Below are positions 9,533 to 19,034 of a stretch of DNA of 40,542 nt, piece after piece. Source of the stretch: Methylophilales bacterium (GTDB lineage: Bacteria; Pseudomonadota; Gammaproteobacteria; Burkholderiales; Methylophilaceae); NCBI GenBank assembly GCA_021414145.1, contig JAIOOY010000008.1, positions 1 to 40,542 of the forward strand, written 5' to 3'. Position 1 is the stretch's first letter, and each line of letters opens with the position of its first letter. A program made the translations under genes and the position numbers. Below the pieces are notes generated by a model. The model saw nothing but the letters and a program-made list of their open reading frames with translations, did not search any database and was not told the origin of the DNA.

Positions 9533-10942
9533 TTAGTACCGATAATGCTCGGCTTTATAAGGCCCTTGCTTGGAAACGCCAATGTAGGCAGCTTGCTGGT
9601 CGGTCAGCTCGGACAATTGCGCGTTGAGTTTCTTCAGTTGCAAGCGTGCGACCTTTTCATCCAAGTGCTTAGGCAATGTGTAAACGCCCACTGGATAGTC
9701 GCTGTTGCGCCCAAATAGCTCGATTTGCGCGATGGTTTGATTGGCGAAGCTAGAACTCATCACGTAGCTAGGATGGCCAGTGCCACAACCCAGATTCACC
9801 AAACGACCCTTGGCCAGCAAAATGATGCGCTTTCCATCAGGGAAGATGACGTGATCCACCTGTGGCTTGATTTCGTCCCACTCGTAACCTTCAATACTGG
9901 CAACGTCAATCTCGTTATCAAAGTGACCGATATTACACACGATGGCTTGGTCTTTCATCTTCTTCATGTGTTCATGGGTGATGACGTGATAGTTGCCGGT
10001 GCAGGTCACGAAAATGTCAGCTTTGTCGGCGGCGTAATCCATGGTCACCACACGGTAGCCCTCCATCGCGGCTTGCAATGCGCAGATAGGATCAATTTCG
10101 GTCACCCACACTTGGGCTGAAAGCGCACGCATGGCTTGAGCAGAGCCTTTACCCACGTCCCCATAACCAGCGATCAGCGCCACTTTGCCTGCGATCATCA
10201 CATCGGTAGCACGCTTAATGCCGTCCACCAAGGATTCGCGGCAGCCATAAAGATTGTCAAACTTGGATTTGGTGACGGAATCGTTGACGTTGATTCCTGG
10301 GAACTTGAGTTCACCACGTTCATGCATTTGGTACAGACGATGTACGCCGGTCGTGGTTTCTTCGGTAACACCTTTAATTTGGGCGAGGCGAGTGGAATAC
10401 CAAGTATTATCGATGGCCAGTTTAGCCTTAATTGCCGCGTACAAAACTTGCTCTTCTTCACTACCAGGTTTGTCCAACACAGAGATATCTTTTTCGGCTT
10501 TGGCACCCAAATGAAGCAACAACGTAGCGTCACCGCCGTCATCCAGAATCATGTTGGAGTAATGCCCATTCGACCATTCAAAAATGCGGTGAGTGTAATC
10601 CCAGTATTCGGTCAGAGATTCGCCTTTGACCGCGAACACCGGCACGCCAGTCGCGGCGATTGCGGCGGCGGCGTGGTCTTGGGTGGAGAATATATTGCAC
10701 GATGCCCAGCGCACTTCAGCACCCAATGCCGTCAGCGTTTCTATCAGCACTGCGGTCTGGATGGTCATGTGCAACGAGCCAGTGATACGCGCACCTTTCA
10801 GCGGCTTGGTCAGCGCGAATTCTTCGCGTATTGCCATCAGTCCCGGCATTTCGGTTTCGGCGATGGCCATTTCCTTGCGTCCCCAAGCGGCGAGAGACAA
10901 ATCGGCAATTACGTAATCATTGAAGTCGGTCACAGTGTTCAT
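9533..10942 (-). CDS. ahcY: S-adenosylhomocysteine hydrolase (adenosylhomocysteinase)
   Basis: [48 protein letters not shown]-terminal KAEHYRY. Confidence 0.97.
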   Translation of the reverse strand: MNTVTDFNDYVIADLSLAAWGRKEMAIAETEMPGLMAIREEFALTKPLKGARITGSLHMTIQTAVLIETLTALGAEVRWASCNIFSTQDHAAAAIAATGVPVFAVKGESLTEYWDYTHRIFEWSNGHYSNMILDDGGDATLLLHLGAKAEKDISVLDKPGSEEEQVLYAAIKAKLAIDNTWYSTRLAQIKGVTEETTTGVHRLYQMHERGELKFPGINVNDSVTKSKFDNLYGCRESLVDGIKRATDVMIAGKVALIAGYGDVGKGSAQAMRALSAQVWVTEIDPICALQAAMEGYRVVTMDYAADKADIFVTCTGNYHVITHEHMKKMKDQAIVCNIGHFDNEIDVASIEGYEWDEIKPQVDHVIFPDGKRIILLAKGRLVNLGCGTGHPSYVMSSSFANQTIAQIELFGRNSDYPVGVYTLPKHLDEKVARLQLKKLNAQLSELTDQQAAYIGVSKQGPYKAEHYRY

Positions 10943-11037
10943 TTCATTTTCCTTTGAACAAATGTGAAGGAGGGGAGGTGGCTTTAAGGCTCACCTAATT
11001 TCCGCACCTTACACAGGTTAAATTAACGGTTTAATCA

Positions 11038-11112
11038 GGTGAACGCAGTTGAAACTTTTACAGATTTTCGAGCCTGGGTTGCCGAATGGCAATCTCGCAG
11101 CGTTCCTCGAAG
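11038..11112 (-). promoter_or_regulatory. SAH riboswitch upstream of ahcY
   Basis: Minus strand reads TTCGAGGAACGCTGCGAGATTGCCATTCGGCAACCCAGGCTCGAA...AACTGCGTTCACC. It has GAGG-N-CGCTGCGA, a hairpin stem (TTGCC/GGCAA), the CCCAGGCTCG element closing P1 with TTCGAG, and a 3' GCGTTC able to form the pseudoknot with GAACGC. Located in the ahcY 5' leader. Confidence 0.9.
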
Positions 11113-11153
11113 AGTTGCGAATTGTAAATGACACAGTTCGCAAAATCAAACAA

Positions 11154-12356
11154 TTAGTCTATAGCGCTCGCCCAAAGTTCATTGAAGTTGGCAAAATTCC
11201 ACACTTTTGGGTCTTCTCTTGAGACAATTTTGTCATTGCATGGCACACGCGATAAATCGAGAATTTCCAACTTAACGTGAAGCATGGTTTTGGTCGAATA
11301 GAAAATTTTAACCTTAGGCGTAGTCAACGATTTTTTACTTTGGTCTATCACCACAGCCAAACGACCAGACTCCAAGCGCACCAAAGAGCCTATGGGGTAG
11401 ATACCTATACTTTTTACAAAACATTGAAAAATATGTTCATCAAAATGACCTTTCCAAGAAGCCATACGTTTGAGCGATTCTGACGGATCCCAGCCTTCTT
11501 TGTATGGACGGTTGGAAGTGATAGCATCGTACACGTCACACACAGCGCCCATTCTAGAAAGTTGGCTGATTTCTCCATTGATGAGCTTGTCCGGATAACC
11601 ACCACCTCCTATTTTTTCGTGATGGTGTCTCGCGACATCCAGCGCCGCTTCTGGTGCCCCCTTGGCATCCAGTAGCATATTGTAGCCTGCCATTGGATGT
11701 CCTTGGATGATGGTGAACTCTTCGTTTGTGAGTTTGCCGGGCTTATCTAAAATTTCAATCGGAATTGCCATTTTACCTACATCATGCAATAGCCCTGCCA
11801 CCCCTGCTTGGCGCGTGGTCTCAGCATCCAACCCGAGTTGCTTGGAGAGGGACACCATCAATGCACATACTGCTACCGAGTGCATGTAAGTATAGTCATC
11901 TTTAGTTTTGAGGCGCGCCAAACTAATGAGTGCGCTGGGATTACGCATCACCGATGCAGAAATTTCTTCCACCATCGCCACGGCTTCGGTGGCATCCATG
12001 GTTTTACCCATGCGCACTTCGTGAAACATAGAACTCACCGCATCTTTAGCCTTTGCACAGATTTTGGTGGCCTGCTCCATTTCATGCTCGATGCTGACTT
12101 CAACTGGCTTGGGTGGGGCTTTTGATGGTGGCGGAGGTGCCGCGGCGGCCACCTTGGGTTGAGCCACCTCTACATCCAGCCCTTTGTCCGTGTCTATCAC
12201 GACCTCCTCGATGTGGCTGTCGAGGATGGTCTTGATAGTGGCTTTGTCTTTGATCTCAAACTTGCTTTGCCAAAACGGATGCTGCATCCATGAGCCACAT
12301 AGCTCATGTAAATACATGCCTATGCGTAAATCTTTAGCAGGGATGCGCTTATACAT
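11154..12356 (-). CDS. HD-GYP domain protein (putative c-di-GMP phosphodiesterase) with DUF3391-like N-terminus
   Basis: LLHDVGKMAIPIEILDKPGKLTNEEF, HPMAGY, HHHEKIGGGGYPDKL, DVYDAITSNRPYKEG. Internal start MYKRIPAKDLRIGMYLHEL at 12356. Confidence 0.9.
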   Translation of the reverse strand: MYKRIPAKDLRIGMYLHELCGSWMQHPFWQSKFEIKDKATIKTILDSHIEEVVIDTDKGLDVEVAQPKVAAAAPPPPSKAPPKPVEVSIEHEMEQATKICAKAKDAVSSMFHEVRMGKTMDATEAVAMVEEISASVMRNPSALISLARLKTKDDYTYMHSVAVCALMVSLSKQLGLDAETTRQAGVAGLLHDVGKMAIPIEILDKPGKLTNEEFTIIQGHPMAGYNMLLDAKGAPEAALDVARHHHEKIGGGGYPDKLINGEISQLSRMGAVCDVYDAITSNRPYKEGWDPSESLKRMASWKGHFDEHIFQCFVKSIGIYPIGSLVRLESGRLAVVIDQSKKSLTTPKVKIFYSTKTMLHVKLEILDLSRVPCNDKIVSREDPKVWNFANFNELWASAID

Positions 12357-12364
12357 TGGACGGG

Positions 12365-13528
12365 CTATACGCCGGCAGACGACCTCAGAATAGAAGCTTT
12401 GTCTGTCGCTTCCCAAGTAAACTCCGGTTCATCACGGCCAAAATGGCCATAAGCCGCGGTTTTTTGATAGATCGGACGTAGTAGATCCAACATCTGCACG
12501 ATACCTTTAGGACGCAAGTCGAAATTCGCTAATACCAATTCCGTTAGCTTTTCGTTGGATACCTTACCCGTGCCATAAGTTTCCACCATGACACTTGTTG
12601 GTTTTGCTACGCCAATTGCGTAGCTCACTTGCACCATACATTTGGTAGCCAATCCCGCGGCAACAATATTTTTGGCTACATAGCGCGCAGCATAAGCCGC
12701 AGAACGGTCAACTTTCGAAGGATCTTTGCCGGAGAATGCTCCGCCACCATGCGGTGCAGCACCACCGTAGGTATCCACGATAATTTTGCGTCCGGTCAAA
12801 CCGCAATCGCCTTGTGGCCCGCCGATGACAAATCGGCCAGTTGGATTCACTAGAAAATTGACTTCGCCCTTGATGAGCTCTTTAGGTAATACTGGTTTGA
12901 TAATGTCTTCGATCACCGCTTCGCGTATGGATTCCAGCGAAATGTCGGGCGAATGTTGAGTAGAAATCACCACAGTATCAATAGACAGCGGTTTACCGTC
13001 CACATAGCGTATCGTTACCTGCGATTTGGCATCAGGACGCAGCCATGGCAAGCGGCCATCTTTGCGTAACTGTGATTGGCGTTCCATCAGGCGATGCGCC
13101 AAATAGATGGGCAGCGGCATCAAGCTAGGCGTTTCATTGCAAGCGTAGCCAAACATCAAACCCTGGTCGCCCGCACCTTGGTTGAGGTAGTCGTCAGAGG
13201 CACGATCCACGCCCTGTGCAATATCTGGTGATTGCTTATCGTATGCCACTAATACCGCGCAACCTTTGTAATCTATGCCGTATTCGGTGTTGTCATAGCC
13301 GATACGTTTAATTGTATCGCGCGCCACTTGGATGTAGTCAACATTGGCAGTTGTGGTGATCTCGCCCGCCAACACCACCAAACCTGTATTGGTGAGGGTT
13401 TCGGCGGCAACGCGTGAGTATTTGTCTTGTGCCAAAATGGCATCGAGAATGGCATCAGAAATCTGGTCAGAAACCTTGTCTGGATGTCCTTCTGAAACTG
13501 ATTCAGAAGTGAATAAATAGTCGCTCAT
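12365..13528 (-). CDS. metK: S-adenosylmethionine synthetase
   Basis: [65 protein letters not shown]. Confidence 0.97.
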   Translation of the reverse strand: MSDYLFTSESVSEGHPDKVSDQISDAILDAILAQDKYSRVAAETLTNTGLVVLAGEITTTANVDYIQVARDTIKRIGYDNTEYGIDYKGCAVLVAYDKQSPDIAQGVDRASDDYLNQGAGDQGLMFGYACNETPSLMPLPIYLAHRLMERQSQLRKDGRLPWLRPDAKSQVTIRYVDGKPLSIDTVVISTQHSPDISLESIREAVIEDIIKPVLPKELIKGEVNFLVNPTGRFVIGGPQGDCGLTGRKIIVDTYGGAAPHGGGAFSGKDPSKVDRSAAYAARYVAKNIVAAGLATKCMVQVSYAIGVAKPTSVMVETYGTGKVSNEKLTELVLANFDLRPKGIVQMLDLLRPIYQKTAAYGHFGRDEPEFTWEATDKASILRSSAGV

Positions 13529-13608
13529 GAGTAAAATCGGTTGGTTAAGGTAAGGCCTGCTAGAATAACAAAATTCCGAGTCTTAAAGAAGCAACTTAAT
13601 CAAACCAT

Positions 13609-14461
13609 CGTGCTTATTCGCTTGCTCCGTTTGTTCGCTCGATTACCTCTTTCCGTTAATCACTTCTGCGGCATGCTAGTTGGCTGGATGATGTATTTTT
13701 TGTCTCCCACTTACGCCGCCAGACTGCGTCACAATCTGCGTGCTAGCGGCATTTTTGCTGGTGCTACGGCGTACAAAAAAATGCTGCGCCACAACATAGG
13801 CGAGACAGGAAAAGGCGTGACCGAAGCCTTTGCTATCTGGTTTCGCCCGCAGCAAGAAGTGCTGGAATGGGTGCGCACCTGTCACGGCTGGCAGCACGTA
13901 GAAGATGCACTGACCGCCAAACGTGGCATTATCTTTCTCACACCGCATTTGGGCTGCTTTGAAATCACTGCACAGTACTATGCTGCCAACTATCCCATTA
14001 GCGTACTGTATCGTCCACCTCGCAAAGCTTGGCTGGAGCCTTTAATCCACGAAGGTCGTGCGCGCACCAAAATCAAGTTGGCCCCCACCAATTTGCAAGG
14101 CGTGAAGGGCTTGCTCAAAGCGCTGAAACAAGGCGAGGCGATTGGCATATTGCCGGATCAAGTGCCCAGCGCGGGCGAAGGTGAGTGGCAAGATTTTTTT
14201 GGTCGCTCTGCCTACACCATGACTTTGGTCAATCGTTTAGCGCAATCCACCGGTGCTGCAATACTGCTAGCCTATGGTGAGCGTCTAGCGGATGGTGCTG
14301 GTTATGTTATTCATATTGAGCCCAGCACGCTTGAGGATGGTTTGAACGCCGCGATTGAATCTTTGATACGGCGCTGTCCGGAACAGTATTTATGGGCTTA
14401 CAATCGCTATAAAACGCCGCGTGGCGCTGTGAAAACAGAAACGCTGAGACCAGAAACATGA
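13609..14461 (+). CDS. LpxL/HtrB-family lysophospholipid/lipid A acyltransferase
   Basis: [60 protein letters not shown]. Start uncertain: the ORF track starts at 13541, a GTG at 13609 is plausible. Confidence 0.82.
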
Positions 14462-15288
14462 ATTTGAAATTCACCAAAATGCATGGTGCAGGCAATGATT
14501 TTGTGGTGTTGAATGGAATCACCCAAAAATTAGCTCTGAGCGCTGCACAAATCCGCCACATCGCCGATCGCCATTTTGGTGTGGGTTGCGACCAGTTACT
14601 GCTCGTAGAAAATGCAACCGTAGCAGATGCGGATTTTCGCTATCGCATCTTTAACGCAGATGGAGGCGAGGTGGAACAGTGCGGCAACGGCGCGCGCTGT
14701 TTTGTGCGTTTTGTAACCGACGCTGGACTAACGCAAAAAACCGAAATTCGCGTACAAACCATGTGCGGCCTGATTACTCTTAAATTGGAAGCCGATGGCA
14801 TGGTCACCGTCAATATGGGAGCACCGCACTTTGAGCCGGAGAAAATCCCATTTTTAGCGGATTCGCAGGCGCTGACCTATACCTTGCCGCTGGAAAACCA
14901 AACCATAGAAATCGGTGCGCTGTCCATGGGTAATCCTCATGCAGTGCAGGTTGTTAATGACGTGGAAACCGCTCCAGTATTAACTCAAGGCGCAGCAATC
15001 GAACATCACCCTCAGTTTCCGCAACGGGTCAACGCGGGCTTTATGCAAGTGATAAATCGCCAGCACATCAAGCTCAGAGTATATGAGCGCGGCGCTGGTG
15101 AAACCTTGGCCTGTGGCACCGGTGCTTGCGCTGCGGTGGTGCATGGTATTCGATTGGGATTGCTGGAGTCACCAGTCAAGGTCAGCGCGCATGGCGGTGA
15201 ACTCAATATCTCTTGGACTGGCGCTCAGGCACCAGTGATGATGAGTGGTGAGGCGGTGGTAGTATTTGAAGGTGAACTTAACATTTAG
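14458..15288 (+). CDS. dapF: diaminopimelate epimerase
   Basis: [60 protein letters not shown]. Confidence 0.97.
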   Translation: MNLKFTKMHGAGNDFVVLNGITQKLALSAAQIRHIADRHFGVGCDQLLLVENATVADADFRYRIFNADGGEVEQCGNGARCFVRFVTDAGLTQKTEIRVQTMCGLITLKLEADGMVTVNMGAPHFEPEKIPFLADSQALTYTLPLENQTIEIGALSMGNPHAVQVVNDVETAPVLTQGAAIEHHPQFPQRVNAGFMQVINRQHIKLRVYERGAGETLACGTGACAAVVHGIRLGLLESPVKVSAHGGELNISWTGAQAPVMMSGEAVVVFEGELNI

Positions 15289-15294
15289 GAAAAC

Positions 15295-15972
15295 ATGATG
15301 GAATTAGATGACGCAGCTGTTGCCCAATTTTTACGCGCAGACCCGCAGTTTTTTGAACGCAATTTGAATCTACTGAAGGAAATCGTCTTACCCGATCCAC
15401 ATGGTGGGGCAGCAGTTTCAATGGCAGAACGTCAGCAAATGGCGCTGCGTGAAAAAATGCGCTCTTTAGAGGGTAAGTTGCTGGATTTGTTAGCGTATGG
15501 CGAAACCAATGACGTGATAGGCGAACGTATGCACCGCCTAGCCTGTGACATGCTGGAGACTACAAATTTTGCCAACCTCATCACCACGGTAGTGAATAAT
15601 CTGCGCGACGATTTTCAAGTACCGCATGTGGCGATACGTTTGTGGGCGACTGCAAAAAACAGCGAGGATGCCAATCTTGTGCAATTCGCTGTGGTGACAG
15701 CAGACTTCTGGAGCTGGGCCGATAGCCTCAAAACTCCCTACTGCGGACATCAGCCGGAAATGGATGTGAACAGCTGGTTTGGGACTACTCCTACGGAAAA
15801 TGGTGCCCCTTTGCATTCTTTTGCACTAATACCCTTGCGCGGTGAACGCACCTTGGGCTTGCTGGCCTTGGCTAGCGAAGACCCGCAACGTTTTTACCCC
15901 GATATGGGTACATTATTCTTGCAGCGCATCAGCGATATGCTCAGCGCAGCACTACTGCGGTACGTCGCCTAA
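15295..15972 (+). CDS. DUF484 family protein
   Basis: DDAAVAQFLRADPQFFERNLNLLKEIVLPDPHGGAAVSMAERQ..., GAF-like C-terminus; between dapF and xerC, the usual context. Confidence 0.88.
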   Translation: MMELDDAAVAQFLRADPQFFERNLNLLKEIVLPDPHGGAAVSMAERQQMALREKMRSLEGKLLDLLAYGETNDVIGERMHRLACDMLETTNFANLITTVVNNLRDDFQVPHVAIRLWATAKNSEDANLVQFAVVTADFWSWADSLKTPYCGHQPEMDVNSWFGTTPTENGAPLHSFALIPLRGERTLGLLALASEDPQRFYPDMGTLFLQRISDMLSAALLRYVA

Positions 15973-15973
15973 G

Positions 15974-16879
15974 ATGGTGCATGCAGATAGCGCCTCATCT
16001 GCAAATCCACTATTAAGCGCCTATTTGGCGCACCTTACCAACGAACGCGGCTTGAGTCACCTAAGCCGCGAAAACTACGCGCGGGATATTCTCGTGTTGC
16101 TACAATTAGCAGGCAACGCCGACCTCAAAACCTTACAAGTCGCGCACATCCGCCGCTTTGTTGCAGCTATGCACGGCAAAGGGCTTTCCGGAAAAAGCAT
16201 CGCGCGGCGCTTGTCGGCTTGGCGTGGGTTCTATCAATTCCTCATTCATAGACACGATTTTGACAGCAATCCTTGCATAGGCATGCGAGCCCCCAAGTCG
16301 CCAAAATCCTTACCACAAGCTCTATCGCCAGAGCAGGCCGGACGTTTGGTAGAAATCGACGACGACAGCCTACTCGCGGTGCGTGACTGCGCCATATTCG
16401 AGTTATTTTATTCTTCTGGGTTACGGTTGGCCGAACTGGTAGGGTTGGACATCAACGGTCTGGACTTGCGCGATGCCACGGTCACCGTAACCGGCAAAGG
16501 AAACAAGACGCGTATCGTACAAGTGGGCAGCAAAGCGATAGAAGCCGTGCAACACTGGCTGGAACTACGTCCCATGATTGCAGTGGAAAGTGAAACGGCG
16601 CTATTTCTTAACAATCGAGGGAAAAGGCTTAGTCCCCGTGCTGTGCAATACCGTATCAAGTATTGGGCAATCAAACAAGGCGTGGCGGGCGATGTGCATC
16701 CGCATACCCTAAGACATAGCTTCGCCACACATGTACTGCAATCTTCCGGCGATTTACGTGCGGTGCAGGAAATGCTGGGACACGCCAACATTTCTACTAC
16801 GCAGGTTTATACGCATTTGGATTTTCAGCATTTGGCTAAGGTTTATGATCAAGCGCACCCACGAGCGAAGAAGAAATAG
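15974..16879 (+). CDS. xerC: tyrosine recombinase XerC
   Basis: Catalytic residues in SGLRLAELVGL, HPHTLRHSFATHVLQSSGDLRAVQEMLGHANISTTQVYTHLD. ATG at 15974 rather than the ORF-track start at 15842. Confidence 0.93.
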   Translation: MVHADSASSANPLLSAYLAHLTNERGLSHLSRENYARDILVLLQLAGNADLKTLQVAHIRRFVAAMHGKGLSGKSIARRLSAWRGFYQFLIHRHDFDSNPCIGMRAPKSPKSLPQALSPEQAGRLVEIDDDSLLAVRDCAIFELFYSSGLRLAELVGLDINGLDLRDATVTVTGKGNKTRIVQVGSKAIEAVQHWLELRPMIAVESETALFLNNRGKRLSPRAVQYRIKYWAIKQGVAGDVHPHTLRHSFATHVLQSSGDLRAVQEMLGHANISTTQVYTHLDFQHLAKVYDQAHPRAKKK

Positions 16880-17527
16880 TTACTGCACCCGTCCATCTTC
16901 CAGCTTCAGCTTCACTGCATCCTGCATCTCTGACAACTCCTTGTCGTGCGTGGCAATAACCACGCAGTTATTGGCATCTCGCATATGCGCGATAAGTTCG
17001 ACAACTTGCTCACGGGCTGCATCGTCTAGGTTGGCAGTGGGTTCGTCTAGCAGCAGTAGTTCCGGCTTCAGCACTCGCGCTCTTGCCATTGCCACGCGCT
17101 GTTTTTCGCCACCGGAAAGCTGGTTGGGCGGCACGTCACGTAGATGAGAAATTCCCGCCCATGCCATTTCAGCCGCAACTAGTTGGTCTCGCTCATTTTT
17201 TGCTATGCCGCGTAACTTGAGGCCATAGCCTATATTTTCGGCGACGCTGGTGTAGAACAGGTAGGAATGCTGATGCACGTAAATCAACCGTGGCGCCAAA
17301 GCCGCGCGCTCAGATGCGTTGTTTACCGACTGACCGTCAAATTGGAAATTCCCGTTATCTGCTGCTTCCAGCCCCGCCATGATTTTCAACAGGGTGGTCT
17401 TACCCACACCATTTTCGCCCAGCAAGAGATAAGTACTGCCGCGCAGCATCTCTAGCGCCTCGACATTAAGCAGCAACCTTTCACCGTGTGATTTTCTTAG
17501 ATTTTGTAAAGAAAAAATGGAATTCAT
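16880..17527 (-). CDS. tupC: tungstate ABC transporter ATP-binding protein
   Basis: GENGVGKTTLLK Walker A, LSGGEKQRVAMARA signature, LLLLDEPTANLD Walker B; overlaps tupB. Confidence 0.85.
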   Translation of the reverse strand: MNSIFSLQNLRKSHGERLLLNVEALEMLRGSTYLLLGENGVGKTTLLKIMAGLEAADNGNFQFDGQSVNNASERAALAPRLIYVHQHSYLFYTSVAENIGYGLKLRGIAKNERDQLVAAEMAWAGISHLRDVPPNQLSGGEKQRVAMARARVLKPELLLLDEPTANLDDAAREQVVELIAHMRDANNCVVIATHDKELSEMQDAVKLKLEDGRVQ

Positions 17528-18219
17528 CGCGTGAGCCCTTTGCCTTGGAAGAAAGCCATCGTAAAGTTGACCGCCAAAGCCAAAGCCACCAGCACCACGC
17601 CTAGAGCAATGCCCTGGGCAAACTCACCTTTGCTAGTTTCCAGCGCAATGGCTGTAGTGATGTTGCGCGTCACGCCGGCGATGTTGCCACCCACCATCAT
17701 GGCACAACCGATTTCCGACAACACTCGCCCAAAACCCGTAGTAATCGCCACCAGCACCGCGAAACGAGCTTCCAGCAACACCGTCCACATGGCTTGCATG
17801 CGGCCAGCTCCCAAGGTTTTGGCGGTTTCTGCGGCGCGTTTGTCCACAGACTGTACAGCGGAAAGCGTCATCGCGGCGAGTATAGGAAAGGCCAGCACGG
17901 CTTGACCGAGAATCATGGCCTGTTGCGTAAACAGCCAATGCCACGCGCCTAGCACGCCTTGGCGAGAGAGCAGCAGGTACATGATGAGGCCGATGACTAC
18001 TGTAGGCAGAGCTAACAGGGTTTGTAACAATACAACCAACACCCGCCGCCCAGGAAAAGTAAATGTGGCTAGCGCAAAACCCATCGCCACGGCTGGCGGT
18101 ACAGCACAGATAAGTGCCAATGTGGAGACGCGCAGCGATACGCCTATGATATTCCACAGCGCAGCATCACCACCCAGAAGCAATTCAAAAGCTTGTTGGG
18201 TGGCTTGCAGTAATGTCAT
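17524..18219 (-). CDS. tupB: tungstate ABC transporter permease
   Basis: Multi-TM permease with GAGRMQAMWTVLLEARFAVLVAITTGFGRVLSEIGCAMMVGGNI; 4-nt overlaps with both neighbours. Confidence 0.86.
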   Translation of the reverse strand: MTLLQATQQAFELLLGGDAALWNIIGVSLRVSTLALICAVPPAVAMGFALATFTFPGRRVLVVLLQTLLALPTVVIGLIMYLLLSRQGVLGAWHWLFTQQAMILGQAVLAFPILAAMTLSAVQSVDKRAAETAKTLGAGRMQAMWTVLLEARFAVLVAITTGFGRVLSEIGCAMMVGGNIAGVTRNITTAIALETSKGEFAQGIALGVVLVALALAVNFTMAFFQGKGLTR

Positions 18220-19028
18220 TTAGCCGATGGCGTGAACAGCTGCTCACCATCAACTTTGAAGCTCGCAATCAAGCTCTGCCCCTCTGCGGAAGTTATCCAG
18301 TTGATCAATTGCGTTGCGCCTTTATAGTTAGCATCTGGGAATTTCTTGGGATTGACCGCGATAATGCCGTAGGGATTGTACATCTTAGAATCGCCTTGTA
18401 CCAAAATCGGCAGACCTACCTTATCCTTGAAAGCCAGATAGGTGCCACGATCGGTTAGGGTGTAAGCACGCATTTCACCCGACATCATAAGTACTTCTCC
18501 CATACCCTGTCCCGCAGATACATACCAAGCACCCTGTGGTTTGGTATTTAACGCCTTCCAATAACTTTTTTCCATTTGGTCGGTGCCAGAATCGTCGCCG
18601 CGTGATACAAAGCGCCATTTCTTCTGGGATATTTTTTGCATAGCGGTCAGCACGTCTTTCTCACCATTGATTTTGGCAGGATCGTTATTTGGGCCAATCA
18701 GGATGAAGTCGTTGTACATCACGTCCTTGCGGTCTATACCGTGACCCGCCGCAACAAAAGCATCTTCGGCGGGGCGAGCATGTACCAGCACCACATCCAC
18801 ATTACCGTCTTCGCCTAGTTTCAGTGCTTTGCCACTACCCACAGAGATGACGTTGACCTTACAACTGCACTTGACCTCAAACTTAGGCAATAAGAAATCC
18901 AGCAAGCCAGAATTGGCTGTGCTAGTCGTCGTAGCAAGACGAATAAGACTTTTGTCGCCCGCAAAAGCTAAGGTGGTTGCAATGGCAAAACAAAAAGCTG
19001 TGACTATGGTTACGAAGCGTTTCATCAT
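18216..19028 (-). CDS. tupA: tungstate ABC transporter substrate-binding protein
   Basis: Signal peptide; IRLATTTSTANSGLLDFLLPKFE (TupA-type TTTS motif), FVSRGDDSGTDQMEKSYW. Confidence 0.88.
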   Translation of the reverse strand: MMKRFVTIVTAFCFAIATTLAFAGDKSLIRLATTTSTANSGLLDFLLPKFEVKCSCKVNVISVGSGKALKLGEDGNVDVVLVHARPAEDAFVAAGHGIDRKDVMYNDFILIGPNNDPAKINGEKDVLTAMQKISQKKWRFVSRGDDSGTDQMEKSYWKALNTKPQGAWYVSAGQGMGEVLMMSGEMRAYTLTDRGTYLAFKDKVGLPILVQGDSKMYNPYGIIAVNPKKFPDANYKGATQLINWITSAEGQSLIASFKVDGEQLFTPSAK

Positions 19029-19034
19029 TACCCC

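Noticed and set aside
10136-10957. 273-aa plus-strand ORF
   Set aside because: Antisense to ahcY, whose protein is unambiguous; the translation has no recognisable domain and is His/Gly-rich shadow sequence.
13529-13608. Possible SAM riboswitch upstream of metK
   Set aside because: The metK 5' region is short and shared with a divergent gene; I could not identify any SAM aptamer core elements.
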